Shown here in pieces: positions 46,346 through 55,510 of a stretch of 64,000 nucleotides of DNA. Numbering within the stretch: the first letter of the stretch is position 1; each line of letters starts with the position of its first letter. The notes below the pieces were generated by a model that was given only the letters and a program-made list of their open reading frames with translations, ran no database searches and was not told where the DNA came from. Position numbers and translations under genes: made by a program. Source of the stretch: Flavobacterium luteolum (GTDB lineage Bacteria > Bacteroidota > Bacteroidia > Flavobacteriales > Flavobacteriaceae); assembly GCF_027111275.1 (NCBI RefSeq), contig NZ_CP114286.1, forward strand, positions 3,768,501 through 3,832,500, in the 5' to 3' direction.

Positions 46346-47323
46346 TCATTTGTCAATTATTTCGCCATTAACATAATCTGTTTTTTTTATAAGTTTGCCT
46401 TTCTCATCATACCATTTAAAAGTACCATTCTCAAGATCATTTTTATAGAACCCTTCGGCTTGAAGGTTTCCATTTTCGTGATATTTAACTGCTTTTCCAT
46501 TTTTTTTGCCCATAGAAAAATTCATGTCAGCTCTTAATTTACCATTAGAGTGCCATAGTTTGTAATTTCCATCAGTAAGTCCAGATTTATAAAATTGGAC
46601 ACCTTTTTTCTGACCATTATCGTACCATATTTCACTAGTGCCCTCTGTTTTATCATTACGCCAATTAGTACGTGTCTCGAGTTTGCCATTTTCATAAAAT
46701 GATTCGTATAAGCCATTTTGCATTCCATTATTCCAGTTAGACACCTCTTTTCTTTGTCCGTTTTTATGCCAACTCTCATTTTTACCATCTATTTTGTTCT
46801 TAACATAATCCGTTGAATGAGACAATTGGCCATTTTCAAAATACCATATTTTTTTTCCTGTTCCATCGTTAAGATTATTAGACCATTCGATATTACCATT
46901 TTTATAATATCTTGTCCATTGATCTTTAATTTTATGATTTTTTACGATTGCTTTTTCAAAAACTTTTCCATTTTGGAAATAGGAGATATAAGGTCCATTG
47001 TTTATATAATATTGTGTGAAAGTATCAGATTTAGTTAGCGAATAATGAATTAATTTTTCATTTAGATCATACCAATAAATCGTATCGATATTTTTACCAT
47101 TTTTCAATTTTCCTTTTTCGTAAATTGTTCCTTTGGCATAAAAAGAAATATATTTTCCATTTTTAACTGTAGTTTGATCACTAACAGGAACCCAAGATGC
47201 TTCACCAGTTTTGGAGTCAACCCAATAAACCCAGTTTTCATTTCTTTTATCTTTGTCGTTTAAGTCTGCTTTATTGCAACTATAGATTAAAATTGAAATT
47301 AATAATATTATTTTTTTTGTCAT
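46346..47323 (-). CDS. MORN/YwqK-repeat lipoprotein
   Basis: A 325-residue lipoprotein from the ATG at 47323 (the frame extends to 47359 but without a good signal sequence). Signal peptide with lipobox YSC. About ten YwqK-type repeats follow, each like G-W-Y-NG-K (for example YKNGNIEWSNNLNDGTGKKI, WHKNGQRKEVSNWNNGMQNG). Such repeats form a beta-solenoid surface used in binding. Labels such as YwqK antitoxin are common for these proteins, but no toxin is visible here. It lies 36 bases after the upstream small lipoprotein gene. Confidence 0.8.
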   Translation of the reverse strand: MTKKIILLISILIYSCNKADLNDKDKRNENWVYWVDSKTGEASWVPVSDQTTVKNGKYISFYAKGTIYEKGKLKNGKNIDTIYWYDLNEKLIHYSLTKSDTFTQYYINNGPYISYFQNGKVFEKAIVKNHKIKDQWTRYYKNGNIEWSNNLNDGTGKKIWYFENGQLSHSTDYVKNKIDGKNESWHKNGQRKEVSNWNNGMQNGLYESFYENGKLETRTNWRNDKTEGTSEIWYDNGQKKGVQFYKSGLTDGNYKLWHSNGKLRADMNFSMGKKNGKAVKYHENGNLQAEGFYKNDLENGTFKWYDEKGKLIKKTDYVNGEIIDK

Positions 47324-47359
47324 GAGTTGATGATGGTAGTTGAAAGAGATAATGCTCAA

Positions 47360-47764
47360 TCAAAATTCAGTTGTAAAAGTTAAATTAAATTCTGGTTTTT
47401 TGATGGCAAGTTCCTTGCATTTTTTTTCAAACTCCATTTTATTGAAAGGGCCAAATATGGGTTTGTCCTGAAAAATGCTTTTTGTTCTTTCAATAATATA
47501 ATAGTGCGTTATGTTTAAATTTATTTTGTCTTTGGAATTCTTTAAAAGTGGATGCTGTTTTGAATAAATATATTTAGAATTGTATCCTGTGGCAAAAACA
47601 AAAGCAGGAACTAATATTTCTACTTTTTTCAAAGACCTTGATTGATGTATATCAATCCAAAGAACCTCGTAGTCGTCTACGATGGTCTCAATTTCGTAAT
47701 CATGAAAACCAAAACAAGAAGTTAATGTAATAGAGGTTAAAACTGCAAAAACGAATTTTTTCAT
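47360..47764 (-). CDS. Hypothetical lipoprotein
   Basis: A 134-residue protein with a signal peptide and lipobox LTSC (Cys17). The rest is a small mixed domain with a charged end (KKCKELAIKKPEFNLTFTTE). No family recognised. It lies directly upstream of the YwqK-repeat lipoprotein on the same strand. Confidence 0.6.
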   Translation of the reverse strand: MKKFVFAVLTSITLTSCFGFHDYEIETIVDDYEVLWIDIHQSRSLKKVEILVPAFVFATGYNSKYIYSKQHPLLKNSKDKINLNITHYYIIERTKSIFQDKPIFGPFNKMEFEKKCKELAIKKPEFNLTFTTEF

Positions 47765-47843
47765 GAGTTTAAATTCTCTTTTCTATAATTTATTTTAGAT
47801 GATTTAAAAACAGATTTGGATAATTTCAGAACCGTTAAGCTAT

Positions 47844-48269
47844 TTACACTTTAAAAATATCAATTCTTCTCATCCAGAAGATTTCCGATTCTAAAAATTG
47901 AAGTTTTGTCTTCACTACTTTATCACTTTTGTCCCTTGCATTTTTAGTGACAAATCTTGCTGTAGAATGGCTAAAATCTAAAGTATATTTTTCATCTAAG
48001 TCTGTTTTTTTATCAGACGAAAAAGTAATCAGATTGTCTTTTGCACTCCATTTTCCTTTTCCATACAAGTTGCCTTCCTCTGGATTTCCGCCTTGCATAT
48101 TGGAATACGAATGAAACTCAAATGTTCCATCTTGACTTAAAGTAAGTTTATATTCAATTTTATGTTTTTCTGTAGAAAGAGAACGAGTGTAATCTCCTGC
48201 AAACTGATTAGACTGTGCAAATAAGTTTAATTTTATAATTAAAAGTAATGCCGTAAGTATTAGTTTCAT
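47844..48269 (-). CDS. Exported hypothetical protein
   Basis: A 141-residue protein with a signal peptide (ending NLFAQ). The mature part looks like a lipocalin or heme-binding beta-barrel: GDYTRSLSTEKHKIEYKLTL, GTFEFHSYS and GKGKWSAKDNLITFSS. No named family. It has its own spacing of 80 bases from the next lipoprotein gene. Confidence 0.6.
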   Translation of the reverse strand: MKLILTALLLIIKLNLFAQSNQFAGDYTRSLSTEKHKIEYKLTLSQDGTFEFHSYSNMQGGNPEEGNLYGKGKWSAKDNLITFSSDKKTDLDEKYTLDFSHSTARFVTKNARDKSDKVVKTKLQFLESEIFWMRRIDIFKV

Positions 48270-48691
48270 TGGTTTTGTTTTTCGGATAGTTTTAAGAGTT
48301 TTTTCAAAAATAAATGGTTTAGAATCAAAATCCTTACGTAAAACCGTATTGATAAATTTATAATTTTTTTATTGTCAGAAAATAAGCTTATCTTGCTAAC
48401 AGATTACAATTAACATCATAATGATCACTGCAAATTTTTATTTAATAAACAGCTGTTTAATGTGCTTAATGTGCACATTGCTGTATTTGCATGACGATAC
48501 TTTCTTGAAAAGCTCAAAAGAGTTTATTTCTTTTGCCCTGTCACAACTCTAGGCAGGGGATATTTTACCATTTTAATTTTATTATTTAATCTCATTTATT
48601 CAGGATATGATATCGTTGAATAGTCGCTTTGCGTGCTGTTCACTGTAGAGTTGTGTCATATCTTAGAAATAATGGAGCAAACAAGAAAGTC
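48270..48691. other. 422-base divergent spacer with an inverted repeat
   Basis: No gene. CACAACTCTA (48542-48551) pairs with TAGAGTTGTG (48646-48655), about 95 bases apart. The second arm lies just before the GreA-like gene. No TAnnTTTG box was seen nearby. Confidence 0.4.
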
Positions 48692-49063
48692 ATGTCGCAA
48701 CATATTATTTTAACAACAGGAACCTACGATTTAATTAAAGATCACGTAAGAAGAAAAAAAGTAACTGTACAAGAAGAAGAGCTTTTATTAGGTCAGTTAA
48801 AACACGCCACACAAGTATTGAGAAAAAATCTGCCAGAAGATGTAGTTTCAATAGATCGAAAAATTACTTATAAAGACCATATCAATAACCAAGAAAGAAC
48901 AATTCTTCTTGTTGGTCCAGAAAAAGCGAAAGTCAGTAAAAACAAAATTTCGGTTCTTTCAGATGAAGGAATTGCAATGGTGGGTTACAAAGAAGGCGAT
49001 ATTATTGAATGGCCTGCTAAAAAAGGAAATCTTAAATTAGAAATTTTGAAAGTAGAAGAGTAA
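48692..49063 (+). CDS. GreA/GreB family elongation factor-like protein (Rnk-like)
   Basis: A 123-residue protein from ATG 48692; the longer frame to 48629 begins in the spacer repeat. The N-terminal helical part is short, and the C-terminal part matches the GreA/GreB domain: YKDHINNQERTILLVGPEKA, then DEGIAMVGYKEGDIIEWPAKKG. A short N-terminus with a Gre domain is also the layout of Rnk. It probably binds RNA polymerase. It is separated from the next gene by a terminator. Confidence 0.75.
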   Translation: MSQHIILTTGTYDLIKDHVRRKKVTVQEEELLLGQLKHATQVLRKNLPEDVVSIDRKITYKDHINNQERTILLVGPEKAKVSKNKISVLSDEGIAMVGYKEGDIIEWPAKKGNLKLEILKVEE

Positions 49064-49100
49064 TATAAATATTGTTCGTTTTCGTTTTAAAGTCAGTAAT

Positions 49101-49136
49101 AATCCCAAAGGAGTTTTCTTTTGGGATTTTTTTTTG
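49101..49136 (+). terminator. Terminator after the GreA-like gene
   Basis: AATCCCAAA (49101-49109) pairs with the TTTGGGATT beginning near 49120, and is followed by a run of T. Confidence 0.8.
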
Positions 49137-49243
49137 AAATAATAAGAGTGCGAAATAATAGGAGAATTACCTCTAAACGACGTTCATTGAAAGCTTAAAA
49201 TAATTAAATTCGTTCATCCCAATTTAGTTATAACCAATTCTGA

Positions 49244-50035
49244 ATGAGTATGAAACAAGCTGAAACTATAGACGAAGTAATTCTGTTATTGGATCAAATA
49301 ATAGAAAAGTCAAAAATAGACCAAAGCAATTTAGGTCTATTTGCTATTCTGTATCGCGAAGTGACGGTAAGAGTAAAAGAAGGTATTCTGGCAGGTTCTT
49401 TTCAGAATGGTGAACGAATGGAAAAGCTGGATGTTATTTTTGCCAATCGGTATTTGAAAGCATATTATCAGTATCAAGCCAAGGAAAAACCGTCTGAATG
49501 CTGGGCATTTGCTTTTGAACAAGCCGAAAAGTTCTGGCCAATAGTTTTACAGCATTTACTGCTCGGAATCAACGCTCATATCAATCTCGATTTAGGAATT
49601 GCCTCGGCAGAAGTCAGTACAGTCGAAGATATCGAAGATTTAAAAGCCGATTTTGATAAGATAAACTTCATTTTGAGCAATTTGGTTGGTGGTGTCGAAA
49701 AATGCTTAATCAAAATTTGGCCTACACTTACGTGGATATTAAAATTTACAGGTAAAGTAGATAATTTCTTTATTGATTTTAGCATGGAAACCGCAAGAAA
49801 CGGCGCATGGAAATTTGCCAACGAATTTGTTGCAGTTCCAGAAAACGAAAGAGAAGCCTGTACGAAATTACGAGACCAGAGAATAACAGAAATCGCCAGA
49901 TTGGTTTCAAATCCTGGGTATTTTGCAAGCGCTGTTTTTAAATTCATTCGCTTATTTGAAAGAGGAACTATTGCTCAAAAAATAATCGATATGCAGATTA
50001 TGGAAGAAAAAAATATGGAATGTATCGTGGCGTGA
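49244..50035 (+). CDS. DUF5995 family protein
   Basis: A 263-residue soluble, mainly helical protein. The middle segment WPIVLQHLLLGINAHINLDL with the nearby NGAWKFANEF matches the DUF5995 pattern, where the His and Asn of GINAHIN are conserved. The family's function is not established. It has its own terminator and no obvious partner gene. Confidence 0.85.
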   Translation: MSMKQAETIDEVILLLDQIIEKSKIDQSNLGLFAILYREVTVRVKEGILAGSFQNGERMEKLDVIFANRYLKAYYQYQAKEKPSECWAFAFEQAEKFWPIVLQHLLLGINAHINLDLGIASAEVSTVEDIEDLKADFDKINFILSNLVGGVEKCLIKIWPTLTWILKFTGKVDNFFIDFSMETARNGAWKFANEFVAVPENEREACTKLRDQRITEIARLVSNPGYFASAVFKFIRLFERGTIAQKIIDMQIMEEKNMECIVA

Positions 50036-50076
50036 TTTGGGTTTTTAAAAGTTAGATTTTCTACGTCGAAAATATA

Positions 50077-50108
50077 AAAAGCTGCCAGATTTTGCAGCTT
50101 TTATTTTT
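50077..50108 (+). terminator. Terminator after the DUF5995 gene
   Basis: AAAAGCTGC (50077-50085) pairs with GCAGCTTTT (50094-50102), with a T-rich tail. Confidence 0.8.
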
Positions 50109-50217
50109 TATCATAAACACATTCAAATTCCTGAAATGTTAAAGTGATTTTGTACTTATATTTTTATATTTTTGACTGCATAACCACCCAATCACCAATT
50201 AACAAACTAACCATTCT

Positions 50218-51204
50218 ATGAACAACATTACCTCAAAGGCAAGATTGCCTAAAATTTATAATACCGCTGCAATAGTAGCATTTGTATATGCTGCTTTAAT
50301 GCTAATTTTTTCAATTTACAAAGATTTCATTTATGTCGACCAAACTTGGCTTCATGGTCTTACAGCTAACGGATTTTCTGTTTTCAGTAATCTAATTTGG
50401 ATCGGACTTTTGTTAGCCCTTAAAGTTCTTTTGAATAAAACATTGCAATACAATAAAGCAAATTCATTAATAAATGCTTCTTTCATTTTTTTAGGAATAG
50501 GAGTTTATTCTGTTGGTGTAATTTTTTTTAAGTCTCTAAAAGTTTATTTTTCTTCAAACGATGTTAATGCGCTGCTCTCCTTTAGTACAAGTTCTATTTC
50601 GAGTGCCATTCTTTTGCTTTTATCCAGTGTGGTATTGATTGTACTTGATATTATTTTAGGAAACCGTCTTAGAAAAATTGATATTGTTTTAAAAGATTAC
50701 TTTAAAATCTTAGGTTTTTCGTTTATAGTTTATGCAATCGTTTCGGCGCTTCAAATGGTAAAAGTCATAAACAGCGATATCGTTGTGTTTTTGCCAAAAA
50801 TAGTTTTGATTGTAGTTTTAGGAAATATTTTTAAAGAAGTTTCTAAAATGAATCCTGCCGATTTACCCTCTGAACCAGAACCTAAAGTTGCGGTTAATTA
50901 TGCTCCAGCTAAAACTTTCTCTGAAAATAAAGCTGAAAAAGTTGAGAAAATAAACGTTTCGGATAGAAAGAAAGAAATTGCAGAGCAGGAAATAATTCCA
51001 GTTTTTGATATTAACGAATTGGAAAATAAAGAAACCATACTTTCTTATTTTGAAAACCTGTCAAACGATGAAAAAAACAGACTGGGAGTTGTAGTGGCAA
51101 AAAAATACAATCAGGATTTGACAGCAGAACAGACAAAGAATCTTATTTTGCATTATATCACAGAGAAAAAACTATACGATCATAATCGATTTGCGCCACA
51201 ATAA
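50218..51204 (+). CDS. Multi-spanning membrane protein, unknown
   Basis: A 328-residue protein with about six TM segments in residues 18-215 and a polar cytosolic tail (about 218-328) with a Glu/Lys linker and a helical end (SYFENLSNDEKNRLGVVVAK). No family was recognised. A -7-like box TATTTTTG lies at 50167-50174. The downstream terminator hairpin is nearly identical to the one after the next gene. Confidence 0.65.
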   Translation: MNNITSKARLPKIYNTAAIVAFVYAALMLIFSIYKDFIYVDQTWLHGLTANGFSVFSNLIWIGLLLALKVLLNKTLQYNKANSLINASFIFLGIGVYSVGVIFFKSLKVYFSSNDVNALLSFSTSSISSAILLLLSSVVLIVLDIILGNRLRKIDIVLKDYFKILGFSFIVYAIVSALQMVKVINSDIVVFLPKIVLIVVLGNIFKEVSKMNPADLPSEPEPKVAVNYAPAKTFSENKAEKVEKINVSDRKKEIAEQEIIPVFDINELENKETILSYFENLSNDEKNRLGVVVAKKYNQDLTAEQTKNLILHYITEKKLYDHNRFAPQ

Positions 51205-51234
51205 AAGGTAGTTTTTCTTGTGTTTTCATTTATA

Positions 51235-51276
51235 AAAAACATCCCAAAAAGAGCTTTCTTTTTGGGATGTTTTTAT
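51235..51276 (+). terminator. Terminator with ACATCCCAAAAAGAGC hairpin, copy 1
   Basis: ACATCCCAAAAAGAGC pairs with the CTTTTTGGGATGT that follows. It recurs almost unchanged at about 52334-52374. Confidence 0.85.
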
Positions 51277-51405
51277 AGAATGGCTTTCATTAGAAATAGA
51301 TTTAATACGTAAAAAAAAACCGTATTGTGGTAAATTAAAGCTCAAAATTATAATGTTTTTAAATTTATGTTTTTGTATTTTCGCGCTAAAATTAACCCGA
51401 ATAAT

Positions 51406-52326
51406 ATGAGAAAAAATATTTTACTTATTTTGCTTGTTTTTGCATTTGCATCTTCTTCTAATGCTCAAAATTTAAAGAAAATTGTTTGTGCAGAAACCAA
51501 TACTAGCAGATATAAAAGCGATAACGAAGTTCCGGATATTACAGAATATAATTTTGCCAATAACAAAATAATAACAGTAACCGAGAGTAGGGGCTATGTT
51601 TCAAAATATAGTTACAATGATAAAGGATTATTATCGCGTATTACACGAACTTATACCAAAAATCCTGATGCTGAAGATTCTATTACAGATTTTGAATACA
51701 ACAATGATGGTTATTTAATAAAAGCCTATAGGTATAATGCTAAAAATGGGGTCAAAAATGATAAAGTGAATACTACTGAAACTAAATATGAGTATCAGAT
51801 TAAGAATGATAAGGAATTTACAATATTAGGAAAAAGTATTTGTACTAATACTCGTAAGGCCGATTGTGAAGAAGAGATTTTTATAATGAAAAATAACGTT
51901 TTAACAGAGAATCGTAATTTTATGGACATTAAAACAGTTTCTGTATATAATTTTAAGGACGGTAATTTGGTTTCTTATAATAAAAATAAAAATAACAGAG
52001 AAAATCATACTTTGATTTATGATTATGATAATACCCCAAGTGTAAACGAAACTATTTACAAAGGTTTGTTTGGCGACAAATATTTTTATGCATTAATATG
52101 TTACAAAATGTCAATTAATAGTACGCCAGCCTTTAGTAAAAATATGATTAAATCTTCTAATCTTGAAAAAGCAATTAAAGCGCAGATAGGTATAATAACT
52201 GATAATGTTGAAACGGAATACAATTCAAATAATAAGCCTGTAAAATCTACTAATAATCAAAGTGTTCATGAAGGAGCTGAGACTAATCCAAGATCTTTGA
52301 TTGTAGAAACTTATTTTTACGAGTAA
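51406..52326 (+). CDS. Exported protein with short tandem motifs, unknown
   Basis: A 306-residue protein from ATG 51406 (the frame opens at 51367, but the start at 51406 gives a proper signal peptide, ending SSNAQ). The body has motifs like YNDKGLLSRITRTYTKNPDA, FEYNNDGYLIKAYRYNAKNG and MDIKTVSVYNFKDGNLVSYN, reminiscent of YD or RHS-like strands. No family could be named. It is bracketed by two copies of the same terminator. Confidence 0.65.
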   Translation: MRKNILLILLVFAFASSSNAQNLKKIVCAETNTSRYKSDNEVPDITEYNFANNKIITVTESRGYVSKYSYNDKGLLSRITRTYTKNPDAEDSITDFEYNNDGYLIKAYRYNAKNGVKNDKVNTTETKYEYQIKNDKEFTILGKSICTNTRKADCEEEIFIMKNNVLTENRNFMDIKTVSVYNFKDGNLVSYNKNKNNRENHTLIYDYDNTPSVNETIYKGLFGDKYFYALICYKMSINSTPAFSKNMIKSSNLEKAIKAQIGIITDNVETEYNSNNKPVKSTNNQSVHEGAETNPRSLIVETYFYE

Positions 52327-52327
52327 A

Positions 52328-52374
52328 TAAAAAAACATCTCAAAAAGAGCTTTCTTTTTGGGATGTTTTTTTTT
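52328..52374 (+). terminator. Terminator with ACATCTCAAAAAGAGC hairpin, copy 2
   Basis: This is the near-copy of the hairpin at 51235; CATCTCAAAAAGAGC pairs with GGGATG-type bases and T follows. It converges with the small minus-strand gene at 52378. Confidence 0.8.
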
Positions 52375-52377
52375 GAA

Positions 52378-52617
52378 TTAAGTATTAAAGATAATCATCA
52401 GCATTACAAAACCTCCCAAGCAAAGAACTCCAATCATATGATTGCGATTACTATTATCATCTTTTTTCTGATTGCTTCCGCTTGGTGACCAGAAACTTGA
52501 AAATGTTCTGAAATCATTATCGTTTGAAAGAGTCCATAAATTGTAACCAAGAAATCTTGCTGAAGCTCCTAAAAACTCCAGAATAATTCGCCCTAATACT
52601 ATTTGCTCAAGATCCAT
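52378..52617 (-). CDS. Small membrane protein, unknown
   Basis: A 79-residue protein with a hydrophobic C-terminal segment (about 61-78, IGVLCLGGFVMLMIIF) and a polar Asn/Ser-rich loop before it. No family recognised. It starts 14 bases after the stop of the SRPBCC gene upstream and may be co-transcribed with it. Confidence 0.5.
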   Translation of the reverse strand: MDLEQIVLGRIILEFLGASARFLGYNLWTLSNDNDFRTFSSFWSPSGSNQKKDDNSNRNHMIGVLCLGGFVMLMIIFNT

Positions 52618-52631
52618 TTTAAGCGATCTAG

Positions 52632-53126
52632 TTAATTATTAATCATCGGATTCAAATTTTTATCTTTATTACGCAAATCCAAACCGCCTTCGTAAACCGA
52701 TTTTAGATTGGTCAAATAAAAATGCCAGCCGTTGGAACAGCCTAGCCTGATGAATTTTTTCGAATTATCGTCTGTCGGAATGTTATGATGACGAAGTTCT
52801 ACAATCGTGTAACCATTTTCTTCACTCAATTTTATATCTACAAGACATGTTCCTTCAAACGTAAACTGCAATTGGTCTTTTCCGTTGGCCGAAGTGATTT
52901 TTCCTTTCATGGCATCATCATACAAATACCAAAGCCATTCATAAGCATTGCCTCCCGAAACATTTTGGTCTTTGCTGATAGGCTCCAGATTCGCATCAAA
53001 AAAAGATACTTTTTCTAGAAACCATTTTTCCAGTTCGTTCGCAATTGTCCAAGCATTGTACATGTCGCTGAGTGGCGCTTTAATGGCTATTTTTTTGGTA
53101 AAAGAAGTCCAGTCGAAGTTTTCCAT
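52632..53126 (-). CDS. SRPBCC (AHSA1-like) domain protein
   Basis: A 164-residue cytosolic protein. The START/AHSA1 fold is indicated by WTSFTKKIAIKAPLSDMYNA and WTIANELEKWFLEKVSF, and by the later YTIVELRHHNIPTDDNSKKF. Such domains bind small hydrophobic ligands or act as co-chaperones. The ligand is unknown. It is followed by the small membrane protein and preceded by the DoxX-like gene. Confidence 0.8.
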   Translation of the reverse strand: MENFDWTSFTKKIAIKAPLSDMYNAWTIANELEKWFLEKVSFFDANLEPISKDQNVSGGNAYEWLWYLYDDAMKGKITSANGKDQLQFTFEGTCLVDIKLSEENGYTIVELRHHNIPTDDNSKKFIRLGCSNGWHFYLTNLKSVYEGGLDLRNKDKNLNPMINN

Positions 53127-53157
53127 GGTTTGTTTTTTCTAATTTTTTTAAATTATC

Positions 53158-53973
53158 TCAGCTCGCCAAAACCTGTTTTTTAGAATCGTTTGTTAATGCA
53201 ATTACCAATGCAATTCCGCAGAAAAGTAAAGCAATAATGGCGCGTACAATTTCATTTCCGCCACCAACAGTTGGATTTGCAACAGCATCTTGAATGTGGA
53301 AGAAAAGTACAAAAAGTAAAAGCATTAAAGCCAAAAGTAGCGAAATAGGTTTAATCCAAAGCTTAAAAATAATCGAAATGCCCGAACAAATAAGCGCAAC
53401 GCCTACAAAATAAGTCCAAAACATAGTTCCTGGCAACCATTTCGGAACCATTGTAGACACAAACTCGGCAAAAAGAAAATGACTTAAGCCAAACAAAAGC
53501 ATTAAAAGCGAATAGAAAATTCGCCCAACCGGAATAAGTTTTTCTAGAAATTTGTCGAATTTGCTTTCGCTTATGTTTGCACTATAAGAACCCGCCAATA
53601 CAAACGCTCCGCCGCTATAAGTGAGTTCCTCAATAGCGTTGATCCAGATTTGTGTGGCGTTGGTTTTATCGGTATTAAAAATGAAAATAAACGGAAGATG
53701 CGAAACAATAAAAGCGGCAAGAAAAGCAAAACCTAAATAAAGACATACTTTTCTGGTGTCGATAAATGTAATGGTAACGATTCCCGAAATAATAATTCCT
53801 GCCAATATTAAAATAATTCCGACAAGGATAGAAAAAATAGGATATTGATGCGCCCAAGCGGGAAAAGGGGATAAAATTTCAGATCGAAAATCTTTAATAA
53901 TAAGCTGATGTACTCCCAAAGCAATAATGCCAATACCGTAAAATAAACGGCCGAGTTTAATAAGTCCTTTCAT
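53158..53973 (-). CDS. DoxX-like integral membrane protein with two similar halves
   Basis: A 271-residue protein with about eight TM segments in two similar halves: first half LIKLGRLFYGIGIIALGVHQ, second half IPVGRIFYSLLMLLFGLSHF. This looks like an internal duplication of a four-TM DoxX-type unit. The role is not known. It is the first gene of a minus-strand group of three. Confidence 0.7.
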   Translation of the reverse strand: MKGLIKLGRLFYGIGIIALGVHQLIIKDFRSEILSPFPAWAHQYPIFSILVGIILILAGIIISGIVTITFIDTRKVCLYLGFAFLAAFIVSHLPFIFIFNTDKTNATQIWINAIEELTYSGGAFVLAGSYSANISESKFDKFLEKLIPVGRIFYSLLMLLFGLSHFLFAEFVSTMVPKWLPGTMFWTYFVGVALICSGISIIFKLWIKPISLLLALMLLLFVLFFHIQDAVANPTVGGGNEIVRAIIALLFCGIALVIALTNDSKKQVLAS

Positions 53974-54108
53974 TAATAGTGGTTTTAGATAGTAAATTTG
54001 TTTTTGGTATAACCAAATATATAAATTTCTTGCTAAAATACTGATTTAGTGCAAGTTGGTTTTGTTGGATTTGTCGCTCGCCAGTTTATACACATAGTAA
54101 CCATACAG

Positions 54109-54317
54109 TTTTGTCATTTCGACGCAAGGAGAAATCTCCGCAAGTAGCTCCGCAACAATTTTCCATATTGTAACCACAAAGTATTGTCATTTCGACGTAA
54201 GGAGACCCGAGCGTTAGCGAACTGGCGAAGCAAATCACACGAGAAATTCCGCAAAGGATACTTGCCAATCTTTGTAGAGTTACTTACGGAGATTTCTCGT
54301 TCCTCGAAATGACAAAA
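54109..54317. repeat. Complex of three 'GTCATTTCGACGnAAGGA' arms, copies 3-5
   Basis: Left arms at 54109-54153 and 54184-54210 begin TTGTCATTTCGACGCAAGGA and TTGTCATTTCGACGTAAGGA; a right arm (54275-54317) ends TCCTCGAAATGACAAAA. In the middle lies CACACGAGAAATTCCGCA. The larger spacer (53974-54355) contains no gene; the only open frames are within the repeats. Confidence 0.85.
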
Positions 54318-54355
54318 CTAGAGGGAAATAGAATGATAAACGTTTGTTTATATAC

Positions 54356-54910
54356 CTATTTCACTTCCGATTTCCTTTTTAAAATCAGCAAAATTATAAG
54401 AAGTGGAATAAATGAAAAATAAAAGTAAATGTGCATTACAGCATTCGTTTTTTCCGATTCAAATTCTTTTTTATTTCCTAAAAAAACTTCATCATTAATA
54501 GTGTTTCTCCAAACTTTTATGGGTTTTATATTTTCGTTTAAAATATAAGTGTCATGAAAGAAATTTGAATTGACACCATCATATATTAATTCTTGTTTCT
54601 TATCAGAATGCAATAGATTGCCTCTAATTACCGTAATATCTTTAGAAGTAGATTTTCCCATACTAGAAGATGTTTCTGTTCCAACATAAGCAGTATCTAC
54701 TGCAAACAACTCTTTCTTGAGATATTTTTCAGGATTTTGAAATGCTTTATAATTTTCAAAAGGTTTTTCGAAAGTTCCCAAAACATCATTGTCGATAAGA
54801 CCATGTACTAGCATCGTAACCAAAATAATAGACGAAAATATTACATGAACTAATAATGCAACTTTGGCAATTTTATATTTTTTGAAGAAAGGATGATTTT
54901 TAAGTTCCAT
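54356..54910 (-). CDS. Membrane-anchored hypothetical protein
   Basis: A 184-residue protein from the ATG at 54910 (MELKNHPFFKKYK); the frame upstream lacks support. TM segments lie at about 18-40 and near the C-terminus (HIYFYFSFIPLLIILLIL). The loop between is probably outside the membrane. No family. It stands between repeat regions and has no clear partner. Confidence 0.55.
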   Translation of the reverse strand: MELKNHPFFKKYKIAKVALLVHVIFSSIILVTMLVHGLIDNDVLGTFEKPFENYKAFQNPEKYLKKELFAVDTAYVGTETSSSMGKSTSKDITVIRGNLLHSDKKQELIYDGVNSNFFHDTYILNENIKPIKVWRNTINDEVFLGNKKEFESEKTNAVMHIYFYFSFIPLLIILLILKRKSEVK

Positions 54911-54984
54911 TTTAGTTATTAATCGTAGAGTTTTTCTGCTTGTGTGAGTGTCTTGCTCATACACGTATTGTTTTTTAAATTGAT

Positions 54985-55013
54985 TTAGATTGCGTTCACG
55001 AGCGAGAGGCTCG
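54985..55013. repeat. Small palindrome GCGAGAGGCTCGC
   Basis: GCGAG pairs with CTCGC within CACGAGCGAGAGGCTCGCG. It sits upstream of the membrane-anchored gene at 54910. Confidence 0.55.
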
Positions 55014-55101
55014 CGCTTGCAGAGAAGTAAAAATAAAAAAAAATACGCAAATAGCTTTTAATGCTTTTTGCGTATTTTGTTTTATACATTAATTAGAAAA
55101 A

Positions 55102-55491
55102 CTATTTCATAATTGTTTTGAGTTGTAATTTAAAACCTTCCAGTTTAATTAAATAATATGTGGAAAATAACAATACCCATCCTATGAAAGTTAAAAATAA
55201 ATTGGTTAATGAGCTTCCTGTAAATTGTAAATATTGACATAAAAAACCAAAGAATAATAGTAGGATAAAATTATACAGGATCGCATTTTTTAAACTCATT
55301 TTGATACAGCCTGTTAAAAAATTCCAATTTTCGAGATGATCCGTAATAATAATTTTTGAAGGATTAGATAAATCAATTACCACATTTTGAGAAAACTCAA
55401 GAGTTACTGTAATAATGCTGTTTCTCAATTTGTATTTATAATTGAATTTCTCTAACATTTCTATACTTTTATTTAACTCGATATTTATCAT
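55102..55491 (-). CDS. Membrane hypothetical protein
   Basis: A 129-residue protein: N-terminal beta-like domain (about 1-60) then two TM segments (about 69-89 and 97-116). No family recognised. It starts 19 bases after the end of the lipoprotein gene upstream and is probably in one unit with it. Confidence 0.55.
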   Translation of the reverse strand: MINIELNKSIEMLEKFNYKYKLRNSIITVTLEFSQNVVIDLSNPSKIIITDHLENWNFLTGCIKMSLKNAILYNFILLLFFGFLCQYLQFTGSSLTNLFLTFIGWVLLFSTYYLIKLEGFKLQLKTIMK

Positions 55492-55510
55492 TATTGCTCG
55501 TTTTTATTTT

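Noticed and set aside
54086..54268. 60-residue frame in the repeat cluster
   Set aside because: It lies fully within the GTCATTTCGACG repeats; the composition is that of the repeat, not of a protein.
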